From: Protonemura montana
Lineage: Eukaryota; Arthropoda; Insecta; Plecoptera; Nemouridae
Direction: 5' to 3'
NCBI GenBank assembly: GCA_947568835.1
Contig: OX387605.1
Coordinates: forward strand, 6,076,001-6,140,000
DNA length: 64,000 nucleotides
Under the pieces are notes generated by a model. The model worked only from the letters and a program-made list of their open reading frames with translations. It made no database searches and was not told the origin of the DNA. This document shows, piece by piece, positions 25,201 through 38,849 of the stretch. How positions within the stretch are numbered: the stretch's first letter is position 1; each line of letters starts with the position of its first letter. Made by a program: the position numbers and the translations under genes.

Positions 25201-28200
25201 AAGAGTTTCACTGTGGTGTGGGGATACTGACCACAGGGATCCGCGTACGCATCCTATGTCTTGAATTTCTGATGAGCTTAATGAGCAAAGTGCCAAAGAT
25301 CACCTGTCACATAAAGTATGTGAAGATTGGATATTCTTAATAACTAAAGGTGTATTCCTTAGCGAATGAGTGGGTGTTGTGGGAGGCTAGTACTTGTACA
25401 TGGTTTTGCGTAAATTTGACTTCTTATTAGTCACTCGACCCTTCATTTTCAAGTATAATCGATTATGAGATGAGGAGAATTGTAAAATAATTACTTGACA
25501 GCTTGGTTTGTTATGGTGGGAGACCCCATTGCTATTTGATTCCGCCATCACTGGCCAGCCACTGAAAAAACTCAATATTACAATTTGCTACTCATTATCT
25601 AGGAAGACTAATCGCAGAAATCGTGTTTAGCTTAGAGTTTAGTATACGACATTCTTATGGGTTTAGCGGCACTCGCAACAGTTACCCGCGGGGGATTTGA
25701 ATTGGAATTGAAATCACTATCTGTAACGTACATTAAAATACAAACTACACACATGTTTTCAGAACACTCTTCTACAAGCGTTGATGTTCTGTTGCCTCTG
25801 CTAATGAAAAACCTGGTGGTCTGCGGGGAATGTAGAAGTTTTTCTTCATTCAGAGCAAACTAGAAATTGATAATCATCTAAATTATATAGAGTAGCAAGG
25901 TAATTAGAGCAATTAGCTGCCGTGGAGGATGGGGTGGGATTGTCCACTCAACTCGTTCTCGGCAGCAAAATGTCCAGCAAAAAACACTAAATACGTACGG
26001 CGTAACATGCGCTAGACGCTCGAGTTCGCGATGTCGGTAAACGGTCATGATTGATAGATGCGCATCAATTTTATTTTCAACAAGAACATTTTTAATTCGC
26101 AAGTACTTGATAATTACTTGGATGGTTTTAGCTGTACCTCGCGCCAACACAAAATTGTTCATTACTGAAATGAATTCAGGACATTAACATTTGAGATTTC
26201 CATCATGAATTCTTGTATTTTTATTTCGCTCGTCGTAATGCTTTCTGTGCTTGACGTTTTTCTCATGCTTGTTACGACTCAACAAAGAGACCACGCCTTG
26301 ACCCGCCACATTTATTTCATTCGCATATCCACTGGCCATGATTTCGCTCTCGATCACTCGTGGCACATTGCTTAGGTTAAAAAATGTCTGATTTGAGCAC
26401 AACGATCATGTACCATACCACGAAGAATCTCACCTGCGATATTTATAAAACCATTATGCTCAATTAAAATTTGTTTTTGCAGTGTTGCTGGGATAATAGT
26501 GCAGGGTGTATATAATTATTGGCAAATATTTTCTAAGTGTTATATTTGATTGATAATGTTAAGTCGCTTCGTATTGTAACACTAACACCTTAGCCAATTG
26601 AGAGATGTGCTCTTGATTATGGTCATGTTATCAAGGTTTAAAACGATGAAAAAATATAACATAGACATTAACATTGTTGGAAGTGCTTGGAAAATGGACG
26701 GAGAACGTCACCGGCCATATGTATTTTTCAAATGTTCAGCTTCAATTTTGACCGAAAGAATCACTTTACCTAACACATGCAAGCATACCTATTTGTACAC
26801 AGAAGACACTCTCAAGAATTGCATTGAGATATCAAAACATTTCATACAACGATAACCAAGCACATTAAAGTCGCCATCACGTAGTAGTAAAAACCTTCAA
26901 GAAAGTCCACCATAACGATCTCAGCCCAGTGTAATTCATAAGAATGTTTTATATTTATGATAGAAATGCAAATTATTTCATGCATTCAGTGAGAATCTCA
27001 TGCATCAGGCTGGAGAACTGATGTGCCTATGTGAATGTTGTTAATTCCTGTACAGGCAACTTATATTCACGCGATTCTTTCTATCACGTCATGTATCTGT
27101 GCATGGTGTTAACATGGTGAGAATTGAATCCACAACACTTCCTAGCATTTCTTTTTCACAGATATCAAAAATATTTTCTATTATCAAAATGTTGTTTACA
27201 AACGGCAAGTACTATAACCGCACACACAAGAATCGAAATGTTCACGATTGCAAGTCAGAATTTGCTCCTTTTTCATTTCAACCTCTTTTCGTCATTTCTA
27301 TGCATGTAAGGGGGACAGAAGAAGCCAAATATCACCGAAGTTATTTGTGTTTAATCTGTTTTATCCGCTTATCACGCTATTTTTTTTTTTAAATCTGACC
27401 AGTATGCCTTAAAAAAAAAAAGCAGATTCAGAATGCTTTCAAACAATTTGCAAATGTAGACAATGATTTTTCAATTTTCAATAGCTTTAAAAAAAAAACC
27501 CAGAAAGAACGTATTTTTCCTCAGTTCTTATTGCACATTTATGGAAGTTAAATCATTCCTATGTTACCTACGTGTTATGCTTATGATGTCCAGGTATACT
27601 AAAAAGATTCTGAAAATTATTTTTATCGTAGGCCATAATGAACACTTACTAGCTTAAAGACAGAATTACTTACTAATCGAGTAATTCATAAACACCGTGA
27701 TTTAATTTTATCGTTATGATGAATGTTCAGATAACTTGAAGCATTCATAGAATTCCAGTTGAAAGATCGAAATAGACTAACGAAGTGTGAAATGTCCCCA
27801 ACCGTGGTTTTCATCGGCCGATAATGGCCGGCACTATAATCGCACAAAGGTGAACGCTAATGCCCAGGTGAACGGAGTGTGATCGCCCACCTTTAGTGTA
27901 GGGCACTATCGGATGAGACTCCCAAAGCACATTACTAACCTGTCTCTAACACGTTTATTATCGAGCATAATTCAAAGTGAAGAATGCTGATCGCTGGAAA
28001 AGCTGATTTTCAGAAACTTGAAACTTGTATCTCTGAGCGCGAGACAAGCGTTTGGTAGTAGAATAAAATTGATAGGCAGACTTCCGAAGTTCATCTCACT
28101 GGTTTTAATAACTCGAATCTTGTCGGGTTAATAATACATGAGTGTTTCTGCTAATGCATCTAGGTACTAAGATCTCTCCAAGTCTTCAAGTAATTGTAAT

Positions 28201-30248
28201 TTATGTTTATCAGTCCGGACCTTACGTAACCTAACAAGGTTGTACAATTATAAGAGTTCTGTGAATCTTGCTGTGATTAGCACAAACGATCTTGCATTAA
28301 TTATATTCGCTTGCTCTAAAAGCTCGAAGAAAATTTGCTGGCATAAAATAGGGATGCTCATGTTTATACTTTATAGAGAAAGAAAATGAATTTAAATTGT
28401 ATTAATTGTATGGATATTATTACAGAAAAAAATATTAATTCACAATTTTTGCATAAATTAAAAAAGGCGTTTAATCGTAAAGCAAAAACATTTTTTGGGT
28501 TCAAATCTCTGAACAGTATTGTATAAATGCTATTTTACTCTGAAAAAACGCCGCATTTATGAAATTGCAAACCTCTGGAGAAAGAATGACTTCTCGGAGG
28601 AATCTTTTTCCAACAATTTGATCGGCGACAATTCAAAAGATGAGAACTCAGCACCGATACCCATTAATAGACAAGGAACATTCTTTAACTAACAGACTGT
28701 TAATACCAAGCAGTTAGTATGATTCCAAACCAGAAACTCCGAGTCGTCGCATTCGCACGTGTGGTCCTACGATGACCGAAGGCATTGCCAACTTCACAAA
28801 ACTGATACAAGTCACCGATTAATTGCACTGTGAAAATCTATTTATTATAGCTCGCTGTCAAACGACGATACACTCGGTATGATGTACTAAATACCCGAGA
28901 GTATCGGTCGCAGCTTTATCGAGCAGCAAGCCTAATGATGCGGTTGCTCAGGGGGCTTTTCGGGAACACTGATTTATTGGCCGCTGCTCACTCAGATCTG
29001 AACACAGGATAGCCGCGATCACAGTGCAGCACACATTCATAGATATTCATAGATTCACAGACGTCCCACGAGTGGAAAGTACACATGGGAAACCGGGAAT
29101 TGGACAGTATTTTTGAAAATTTGTTTTTGAAAGAAAAAATATATTTCCGCACACCTGTAGCAAACAGAGACTCTACTTGGAGACCATAAAAAATCGCCTT
29201 TCTAAAAAAAAACACGAACATAGCATGAAAATTGGATGCACATTCAATACCAAAAATAATCAAATGTGTGCGGGCTTCAAAAATTAAATTGCAATTCAGA
29301 TAATCAACTGGGTTATTTTTGCTTTCTGAGTAGGTACATGGGAACAGAACATTTGGGAAAGCAAGCAGATCCTAAAAATGTCCCTCCCGAGGAGTTCCAT
29401 CGTGAACCAGAAGTTCTATCGTGCAGGTAACCACTTGGTTGGAGTCTTGGAGCCTAGAGTCGTGGGCTGATGGGCTTCATTAGCGTTCTCCCTTCAGTCT
29501 CGCGGTACGCCTACACCAGAAGGAAAAAACCTGGCTCTCCACAGATTTATTCCGGTGGCCTAGGCTCAAATTATTACGTTATGAGAAAACAAAACGTCAC
29601 TATTAAACCTAATTGCTCTCTGATTTGATTGCCAGAAGCACAAGTAGTAACTATTTTACCGAAAAGACGGGGATGAGGATGGGTGATGATGTTATAATCG
29701 TGAGAGCCACAGCTCCCCACTGCATTGTCTGTCATTGTTCACGACACAACAATAGATTATCGCCTCGGCCTTGAGGAAAATTCGTGGGTCCACGAGTCGA
29801 TTCGATCCGTGTTATCATCTTTGGGATGTGACCGCGAGAGAACTTGGTCGATGACAGCGACTCCCATTACGTCTTATTTTCTCACAAAAACTCAGTGGAC
29901 CAACTATCCACACCGAAACGGTTGCTGAAAGAGACTGTCTGTCATTTGGCGAAAGCTTTTTGGCAACTCATTGAGTCCGCGAAATGAGTCAGTGGTGATT
30001 TTTCTGATTCAAAGAGTCACTAGAGACGCACATATGTTGATGCTCGATTATCGTATGTGAGCATCTCTGTTTGCACATCTATCAGGCTGAGCGCAATACT
30101 CTTTCCTCGGATGTATCCATTAATCATGATCAACTCCATGAAAACTGTCCGATTAAAATAAATGCTTTTTCATGTTATTTCGGTAGAAAAATTACATTAT
30201 AATTTGAAAATTATTCAGGTTTAATGACGATTTTCAGCCGTACATAAT

Positions 30249-30306
30249 TGGCGTAGCTGAGTAGCCAAGTATTCGTGGAGAAGTGGCCGGACCGGGCTCA
30301 CCTTCG
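30249..30306 (+). repeat. tRNA-like Pol III promoter fragment (SINE head remnant)
   Basis: The A box TGGCGTAGCTGA at 30249 matches 11 of 12 consensus positions. A weak B box (GGCTCACCTTC) lies at 30295, spaced as in tRNA genes. No aminoacyl stem is evident. Confidence 0.35.
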
Positions 30307-33212
30307 GTGTATGCTGACTCCGCGAGATGGTGATGTGTATAATTTAGTAGAGAAACACAAGATGTTCGGCCTTTTCGATTTACCTACCAGAGAAGACCGG
30401 ACCACCGTGCAATGAATTTCGAAGAAAACGCTCAAAATCAGCGCTACGACAATGAAAGAAACAATTTGTTCAAATTACCATTATTCTGAATTGTTAATAC
30501 GGATTTGTATACATATTTAACGACTCGTATCCTAATTAGAGACGAAATAAAATGCTGCCGGTTCCCCTAGTCCCGCTGTCATCTCACGATTTTGGGAAAA
30601 ATTCTGTAATCGAAAAATAATTGGTCTTAGCCCTATTTTCCTCCGTTTTACAGCCCTACAAATAACTCTTATATACCTTTCACAACCCCAAATCTAACAA
30701 CTGAACACAGTATTACATAATCAAGTAACATAACGATAGAACTATCTGCATGTTTTTCCATTGTATATTGATTTAGAATGATGTTAAGACTGAAATAAAA
30801 ATAAAAATAGTTCACTGATACAACGCGCGATTGCGCTTCTTTGACTGACAATTTAATTGCTACAGATGTGGACTCAATTCTGATCAATAAGCTCAGATGA
30901 TATATCGTAAAATGAGATCGAAACACAGGTGTTATCGTTCGATAACACACAGACAGGTACTCAAGTTCGAAGCAACACCGTTTCTTAAGTTGTGTGAAGT
31001 GGGCTAATCCACAGGTGTACCAACACCATATAGAAAAGAACAACACCACCTTAAGAAATTGGTATGCCAATGACAAGAGTACAGAAAAACGTGTCGCTAA
31101 TGCTGGATGTGCATGTCGACTCACAATGCGCAGTTCAGTAGTGATTACACAAATAATTATAAGCACATTCGTTCATTTCTCACCTCTTAGCAAATAGTCG
31201 TTACTTTTTCCAAAGATACAAAGATCTAAGATATAAAAAAAAAAGCTTTTAGAAAAATTCGAATTCCTCAAATGTACGAGATGCGTACTTGAAACTCACG
31301 TAAGCGAACATCGTGAAGGTTTGAATACAAAGTATCCATCCTTTGGGTACTTAGTTATCCAGGACTGCTACAGCATTTTTATTTTTTATGTTTTTTTTAC
31401 GGTTTTAGAGCCAAGTAATTAATTCAGTTGGATGTATTTTCTTTCTGTTATGTTCGGCACCTGTGTCTGTTGTGCTGTTAACGATCAGAATTCAAACACG
31501 ATAAGAATCTGATTATCTTTAATCTATCGATAATCACTGGAAAAATCCAGGGGAATGCTCATCTCAGCGTTCTATTGCCTGTTAAGTCATACGAAGAAAT
31601 CGGTTTCAACTTAAAAAAGAAGTGTCTACATGAAAACTCAAAAGAGTAAAAATAACAGCCACGAACACTTACTTAAAGATAGTCAGCTGTTAATTAGGTT
31701 TAATTAAATTTCAGTTAAAACACGTAATTATTTTTTTGAGATATGCTGTGAGTTAAAATTGACGAGTAATTTGAACAGTGCGGTGTCTAGGTAAAAACCA
31801 TCACAAAATCATAATTAATTCTCAGATAGCAATCAAGGTACAAAAGGTAATAAAATTAAAAGCTTAGAAAATAAGATGTTGCGCCTTTTCTTTTATAACA
31901 TTGACATGGGAATACTCACATTTCTAGAAATTATAAGGTATACGCCAATGTTTTTTCTCTTCCAATTCACAAGTTAATAAACATGTACACTTCGTAAGTC
32001 CAATCTAAATGCTATAAAAGGGATTCTTTTATTTTACTAGAGAGAATTATCGTTAACAGATGACTTAAGTTTTGAACAAAGAACATGTTTTTTATAAAAA
32101 TTCAAGGTGCAAGAACCCAATAATGGCTGGATTATAAAAGTTTAAATTCAAGAAAAAAAATCAAACTCTAGAATTATGCACTCCCATACGCAATTTACAC
32201 CTCATAGCCGGTCGATATTACAATATAAATGTTTGCGAAAAACGTACAGGCTTCAAATTCTTTGTCTATCTCCAAGAACATCTGCTCAGATAGTCTCAAA
32301 TTTCTGTAAGCTACTTGGAATCATCGATAGAAATCTGTACTTCAAACTTAAACTTCATATCCATCTATAAGCTTTTGACAAAACGATTTCACATAATAAT
32401 CTTTAATCATTTGCCCTGGGCTCATTTTTGGGCTGATCGGAAACGCAGACATATAATTTTTTAATCCAGATAAAAGCTCCCTCTGAAGTAAGCTTTCGTA
32501 AAAATCAAATAATAAAAAACAAAAATGCGATTGATTTATTGCGCGAGGGAACTCAAAGTTCGTATCGGCTCAAGATCTCAACTATCTAGTGGGTAAGAAT
32601 GATCAATATTCTAAATAACTTGAATATTTACTTCAATGGAAATACCGGCAGGCTAACACACCTATGCAGGCAACCAACGCCAACACGTTCCTTCAGCGCG
32701 TCTAGAAAAACGCATTAGGTACATCTAAGTACACGTAACTACTGTTCACTTCTTTACTTAGTTCAGCTTAGAACATCTTTGTGAAGAATATTATACATTC
32801 GAGCAACGCGAATCGCGAACAAAATTAGTTTTCAATAATCTACTCAGCAGAATTATGTAACTTTGATTTCCCTCTAGTAGGAAGTTAGCTGCATCTTTCA
32901 TCGCCTATATCGTGTTTGTAATGCCATGGCACGTGCTCTTTTATAGAAGCGATGTTTCGACAATGCAATCCTCCATGTTACGTTTCAAACGTAACGGACG
33001 CATGTAAAAATGTTTCGAATGTAGAAAACACAATAAAACTATCGGATTTATAACGGAATCACATGACACAGCACCACTTGTTATCTTTTGTCAAATACTA
33101 TTGTACATTATCGTGCTTTTTTCTACGTTTTCTGCTTGTAAAAGTTCTAATAAACGAAAAGAAATATAAGAAATAGTGGGAATCGGAAATTTGAATGGCT
33201 GGCATGACGTTA

Positions 33213-33275
33213 TGGCATGGGTTACAGAATGCCAACTCCTGGGGTGCAATAGATCACCTGGGCTAGAATCCCCAG
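33213..33275 (+). repeat. tRNA-like Pol III promoter fragment (SINE head remnant)
   Basis: An A-box-like TGGCATGGGTTA at 33213 and a B-box-like GGCTAGAATCC at 33261 are 48 bases apart, close to tRNA spacing. The B box matches 9 of 11 consensus positions. It cannot fold as a good tRNA, so a decayed SINE head is the best reading. Confidence 0.4.
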
Positions 33276-33694
33276 TATACACAGAGAAACGGGAAATGGT
33301 TGCTACCAGTGGCGGCTCTTAGGTAACGGAAGGCGAGGTCTGATCCCTGGCCACAACTACCCATAACAGAAGACAAAATAAAGTATGCCTCACTTTCCGC
33401 GAGAGTTTAAATTATCGCAAAACAAACCAATTCTTGTGAATTTCCCTCTCACGCCCCTTACTTTTGAGTCTGACGCTTTCCGGAGCTCCTGCCCTTTGGT
33501 CGAAACCGAGCAACTTTCCCATTAGTCGATTATCAATCAAAGCAAATGAACAAAACTGTGCCACGTTATCGGATTTGCTAATAACCTACAAGTTTCAAGT
33601 CATTTTTTTTTTCATTTTGCGCACAAAATCAACTGCTGCTGTTCGCTTCGATACCGCAGTCATTAATCTTTGACATGACACTATTAAAATGTCG

Positions 33695-34213
33695 TTATAG
33701 AAAAGTTACGAGAGCCGCCACTGCCCTCCAAACCTCGTTCTCCGCGTTTCGGGAAGTTCGTGCATAGTCGGAAGTATCGCGTGGCTGTGGCTCGTTTCGT
33801 CGCAAGGCGGGTGTACTCTCGTCAGAGGCCGTTACGCTATCGTAAAAATGACCCTTACACAAATCTGAATAGCCTATATTACCTATCCATCGTACGCCTA
33901 TAGCTATTTTATTTGCTCTGTCACGGGAGCTAAAAAAAAAAAACACCACGTCGGTCTCTTTGGCATCATCTATCACCCTCAGTTTCTCACTCCCGGACGC
34001 ACGCACGCGAGAATGAAGTTCCTCGTGGACCTCGTGGTTAATTCTTTGTTTGTCTACGTGTAACAAAGGGCTTCGACCATATTGATTTCGTCTAATGATC
34101 ACAAACTGATCATTAATCCGGCCTGCGCCTCCAAGCGCACGGCGTTCGTCCACACACGTCGACATCGCAATAATTAAAAAAGAAATAACGCGCGCGCGCG
34201 CCGCGAGATCCAA
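33695..34213 (-). CDS. Longest open frame in the window, 172 codons, unassigned
   Basis: It opens in the (CG)6 region. An internal ATG (MSTCVDERRALGG) starts about 155 codons of charged, soluble-looking sequence. Part of the run is a poly-T tract read as poly-Phe, followed by an acceptor-like ag, which argues against one continuous protein. No family is recognised. Confidence 0.15.
   Translation of the reverse strand: MDLAARARVISFLIIAMSTCVDERRALGGAGRINDQFVIIRRNQYGRSPLLHVDKQRINHEVHEELHSRVRASGSEKLRVIDDAKETDVVFFFFSSRDRANKIAIGVRWIGNIGYSDLCKGHFYDSVTASDESTPALRRNEPQPRDTSDYARTSRNAENEVWRAVAALVTFL
34189..34200 (+). repeat. (CG)6 dinucleotide run
   Basis: Six CG dinucleotides, a sequence class that can adopt Z-DNA. 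It is notable for its CpG density in AT-rich surroundings. Confidence 0.9.
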
Positions 34214-35318
34214 AGTAAATCATTAAGCTGTATTAATAAAACAGAAGGACGCCGGTTTCGTTTGCCTGCACCGATGCCCATTGTTAATTAGCTTGCGCAA
34301 ATAGGAACCACCGGGATGATAATTAAAAATAAGGAAAAAGCAAACAGAATGAATGGCTTTCAAGTGTTGTTAAATACCCAGGAGTAAATATCATAAGGAG
34401 CTTGGCGAGATAATATGAGAGAGAGGAAGTGATGATAAAGAGGATGAGGCGAGTAGAAACGGCAAAAAGGTTAATGAGAAGATTGTTGAAGAAGACAAGG
34501 CGAAGAGAAGATCATAAAGTCGACGACTTTGAGAGAAGAGACTGTAACTCCTGCCAAGAAAATCTGGTTAAATATTCTGCACCGCTTTAATGTCGAGTGT
34601 TTACTCGAGAAAGTGAATTTGTAACTGAATTGGTACTAAGGAAAATAATAGCACCACCCCTTCGAGCGGGACACCAGCACTAAATACAGAGTAGGTACCT
34701 ACCTATGTATGTATATCCTGTGTGCTGTGCTTACACATATAGCATAAGGTGAACACACATCCACATAACGACATCGCCTCCCCCGAGCAGATTTTACGAT
34801 CACTACTCTAACAATATCGTAGGCACAAGCGGACCGAGCAAATGTTTGGCCCGTTCGTCGCACCTCGTAAACTTAGAAGTGTAGCACGAGTCACGATTGG
34901 GATTAATGAAGTTGGATCGTAAAACTAGCTGGGTAATTAATTCACAGACAGTTTGACTTGGCACATGCCTGCCCCGTACGATGTTTGCTCAATGCTAAGG
35001 GTGCAGCCAGCTCAAATGATCGCTTGTCTTTCTTTGTCCTCTGATGCCGTGTGCAAAGGTGTCTACCGATATTCCTAATGTTGAACTCTTGCATGATCAC
35101 GGCCAATTGCGTGCCAGACAGCATCAGTTGCAGATCATTACGCTTCTTAGCACTAAGAGAGAAGTAAATAGAAGGGGAATGGCAAAGTCTGGCGAAGGTG
35201 ACTCCGGACTTGTACATATTCGTTTCATTGTGAGTACAACTCGCGAAAGTTGTGCGAGCCGCGTACTATTTATGCAAGGTTAAAACCCCTTTAAGATGCC
35301 GGTCCTGGGTAGCAAGTT

Positions 35319-35376
35319 GGGATGGAACCCGCGACTTCATGCGGTGATAGATCAGCTATTTTGAACCTAAAGCCAC
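35319..35376 (-). repeat. tRNA-like Pol III promoter fragment (SINE head remnant)
   Basis: On the minus strand a B box GGTTCCATCCC (35329-35319) matches 10 of 11 positions, preceded by gaagtcgcgg as in many tRNA-derived SINEs. The A box region (TGGCTTTAGG) is weak but lies at tRNA-like distance. Confidence 0.35.
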
Positions 35377-38300
35377 GGTGGACTGAACAGTGGTCATGCC
35401 ATGCTGTATTTGCTATTATTTATTTGTATTTATTTTCATATTTTGCCAATCACTGTCCATTTTTTACAAGTATTTTTTTCCTGGACGAGGCTTATGAAAT
35501 TCCTGATGCATGAGAAGACATCTAGCTGACGTAGCAGGATTGAAACACGCAAGCAGGCATTGAGGCTTGAACCATGAACGATGGGTCGTTCGGCTCCCCA
35601 GTGCATTGAAAGATTGTTGATATGCATTATTGAGATGAAATGAAAACGATGACGACTGTGCTGCTCGCCTCCATGGCTGCCGCAAAAGAAAGGATTTAGC
35701 ATATAGAGAATCCGAGGGATTTCTTTTCACAACTCCTATGCGGTTATTGGCTCGGCTCGATCGAAGTTTCAAAGAGATTTACTAACGCGATTTCAAGGAA
35801 CCTCGATTTTCAAAAAACGAAGATAAGAAAATGACCAGAGAGCGAACAAAACGTAAGCTCCGAGATTGAGATTTGAGACGAGACTATAGGATATACGATG
35901 AAGGGTGAAACAGAGATTTAAGACTAGATGAAGTGGAGATAAGAAAGCTAATATAAAACGGAAATGGAGATGCTGCCCACGTACATAATCAAAACCGAAC
36001 TACTTGAAGGAAAATCATCTGCTCCTCGCTAGGTTTAGGTTATCTTTCTCAATCTCGAACTAAGAGCACGAAGAATATGTAGAGGAGGAGGGAGCCGCCT
36101 CAGAAGCCATGGGGAGGCAAGCTCCATTCTTACAAACATTTACCTTCCTTAGTTACTGAACGCTTTTTAACGCTGCGTGCTTTTACCGTAAGCTTTCGTC
36201 CTGATTTATTAATGGGTGGGTGAAGCCATTGTTTAGAATGACTGACCTTTATTATCTGATAACTTGAGAATGTGTCTTTAGTTTGTGAATGGTCACCTCA
36301 ACAAGACTTATAATTGACTCAAAATTATCCCAGCGATGACTTCCGGGGCTGATGATGGACGCAACCCTATGTTGTGTGCTTTTTGATTGGCTTCATCAAT
36401 TATTTGAAACAGTCGATCAAAGACTGACCCAAATGTAAGAAGGAATTTCCATAAACGGATTCACCCACGCGTTCCTTACTCGGTGTTCCAAAGCCGAGTC
36501 CATTCAACACATCGTTTTGTTTTCTTATACTGCTTGCCATACATCATCCGGCGACTGAGTGAAAACCTGATCGAACAGCCTATCAACATACTTTCGTTTC
36601 TTGCTTTCTTTCCCTGATTATGACATTAAATAGATGGTGCATTGTACGGAATGGTCGAACGTCTCGTTAGGCTAACGACCAAACCGAGCTAATGCGACAA
36701 AATCTCGGGGCTAAAATCAGTAGCATAAATTCGTTTCTCTCTTCTGCCGCTAATGTCCTCCTAACGCAGTGACGTGTCACAAAGCAGTAAAGGAAACTCA
36801 ATTCTTCCGGCCAATCCCAACGCACCAGCTTGGACCCGGCACCTCCACCGCTCGGCTTACCCGAAGTCGCTCGCAGCAGAGGCGTCAGTGACCAGTAAAA
36901 TTCCTTACCTGTAGACAAGAAAAACAACATGTTAATAATGAGCGAGAAAAAATATTAATTTATGCTTTGAAAGAGAGTTAAGACATAAATTTTAATGGAT
37001 CTTGTTCTGAACATGATAAAACTAAAAAATGCATAATCTTAAAGATTCAAGTGTGTTTCTTACGGGCACGAAAAAAACAGTGGCATTCTTCATACAATTC
37101 GAGCTGTTTATGAGTTTCGATTAGACTTGATTCGGGACACCAAAATAAAAAGAAGCTCGTTTACGAAAGCTGACAATTACTTGATGCCGCGTATAACGGC
37201 GTCGCCTAATTATTGGTCGACTGGCTTTTAATTACAAAAACCCGATCGACATTCAGCCCACGAGATAGTAACTGGTCACGTCACATCGTAGCCTCCTCCG
37301 AAGAGATCAAGTTGCGACGAGCGCCGCTCGCAGCATCCTAGTCTTGTCTCGAGATGGACAGCCACATGCTCTGCGGGATGCATAACGACTAGGGGAACTT
37401 GGACTGAGTGATAGCGCAAAAAATTCGCCCTAGCGAAAAAAGAAAAATCAATTGCACCCAGTCTAGAGTTGGCTCAGTCGCATTCGACGCGTTGAAATGA
37501 TAACGACCACCGTAAATCATGGTCTGGTGGGGACCAGTTTCATTTATTTAATGGTGACCATTTGTCAACTCAATTCATATCGGCATGATTCGTAAAAATA
37601 CATTCAAAATTAACTGATTAATCGTTAGGTACTTAGCCCTATTGCCTTAATCAGTAATCATAATTACCCCATAATGTGTATACTCATGTGTTTGTAGTAT
37701 GCAATGTGTGTTGATATTTCGCCGTGGGTGGCTAATGGTTACGGCTCATGTAAAAAATGCCGTGATGTTTAGTGGCCTCCATACCGGCCCTAGTATATAG
37801 GTAAATACCATAGATGATCTACCCTCCGTGTACATTGAGTAACCCCAGGCAAGCCCGCGCTGCCAGCACTGAGTAGCGCCAGGGCTAAACTACCCTCTGG
37901 GGTAATGCATGATATGCAAATGTCACGGCAGTGTTTAATTAGATGATCGCGATAAGGGTGCGCCCATGGCGGCGGGGGTTGACAGAAACAAGAAGGAGTC
38001 AAGGTATGCTCTCGCCACGTGGTGGTGGTATTGCAGGTCGGGGAATCGTTGCTACCTTCATAACTCGCTGCAACCGTTCATTTCTCATTTCATATGAATA
38101 ACTTTACGGGAATTTAATTAAGGGGATACGAAATATTTCAGTATTGTCCGTTGTTACGCGAAAAAAAAACAACAAAAATAAACTACCACAAAAAAAGCAG
38201 GGGTGCAGCCTAGTTTAAAATTCATACATGTAAATTTGGCAAGTTGTTTTTATATATTTTTGTTTCAGAATTGTGTAATAGAACGCCTTGAGCTAAACAG

Positions 38301-38832
38301 TATAGAGGCTGTCGTTATACTATTCAGTGCCTCTTCGAGAACAATTTTACTTGCAAATGATGGAAAACTGTCGTAAAACGTTTAAGATTATTTTCACTGA
38401 TATCACAGCTTGAAACTTCACCTATGCTTTATGAGGAAAACCAGCGCCACCCTCAGCTTAACGTTGCCGGCAATCTCAGACAGTAATCCGCTACCGAAGT
38501 GGTGGGAGCGTCGTAATGCGCCCCCGTCCCATCACATAGGGGAGGATATGGGACTCAACTGCCATCGGGTTAGCACCATGATCGTGCCATGCTCCCGTCT
38601 AGCAACTCCCCGGCCGTAATATGCACGTCGTGGAGAGACAAAGCTATTCATTTGACAACATAAGGCTTTGAGGTGGCTCCTACCACAGATAACAATGCTA
38701 GCGCCAGCGCCACCACCACGCTATTCGAGCATTCCCAATAAGATAACGGGGCGGAAAGCAAAGTTCCCGTGTGGAGGATAATGCACGCGTTCGAAACCAA
38801 AGTGTCGCCAAAGTTTCGCTTCGATTACAACG

Positions 38833-38849
38833 CCCCCCCCCCCCCCCCC
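38833..38849 (+). repeat. Poly-C tract, 17 bases
   Basis: An uninterrupted run of 17 C. It produces artefactual Pro/Gly runs in open frames here. Confidence 0.95.

Noticed and set aside
30669..31166. 165-codon hydrophobic minus-strand frame
   Set aside because: AT-rich sequence gives Phe/Leu/Tyr/Ile-rich translation by default; no membrane family pattern, start context or splice sites.
36667..36930. Minus-strand frame behind a polypyrimidine-AG, also readable as a donor after MLFFLST
   Set aside because: The same site (ctacaggtaagg) works as acceptor or donor, the phase is 1 and does not fit prickle exon 2, and the protein is not recognisable.
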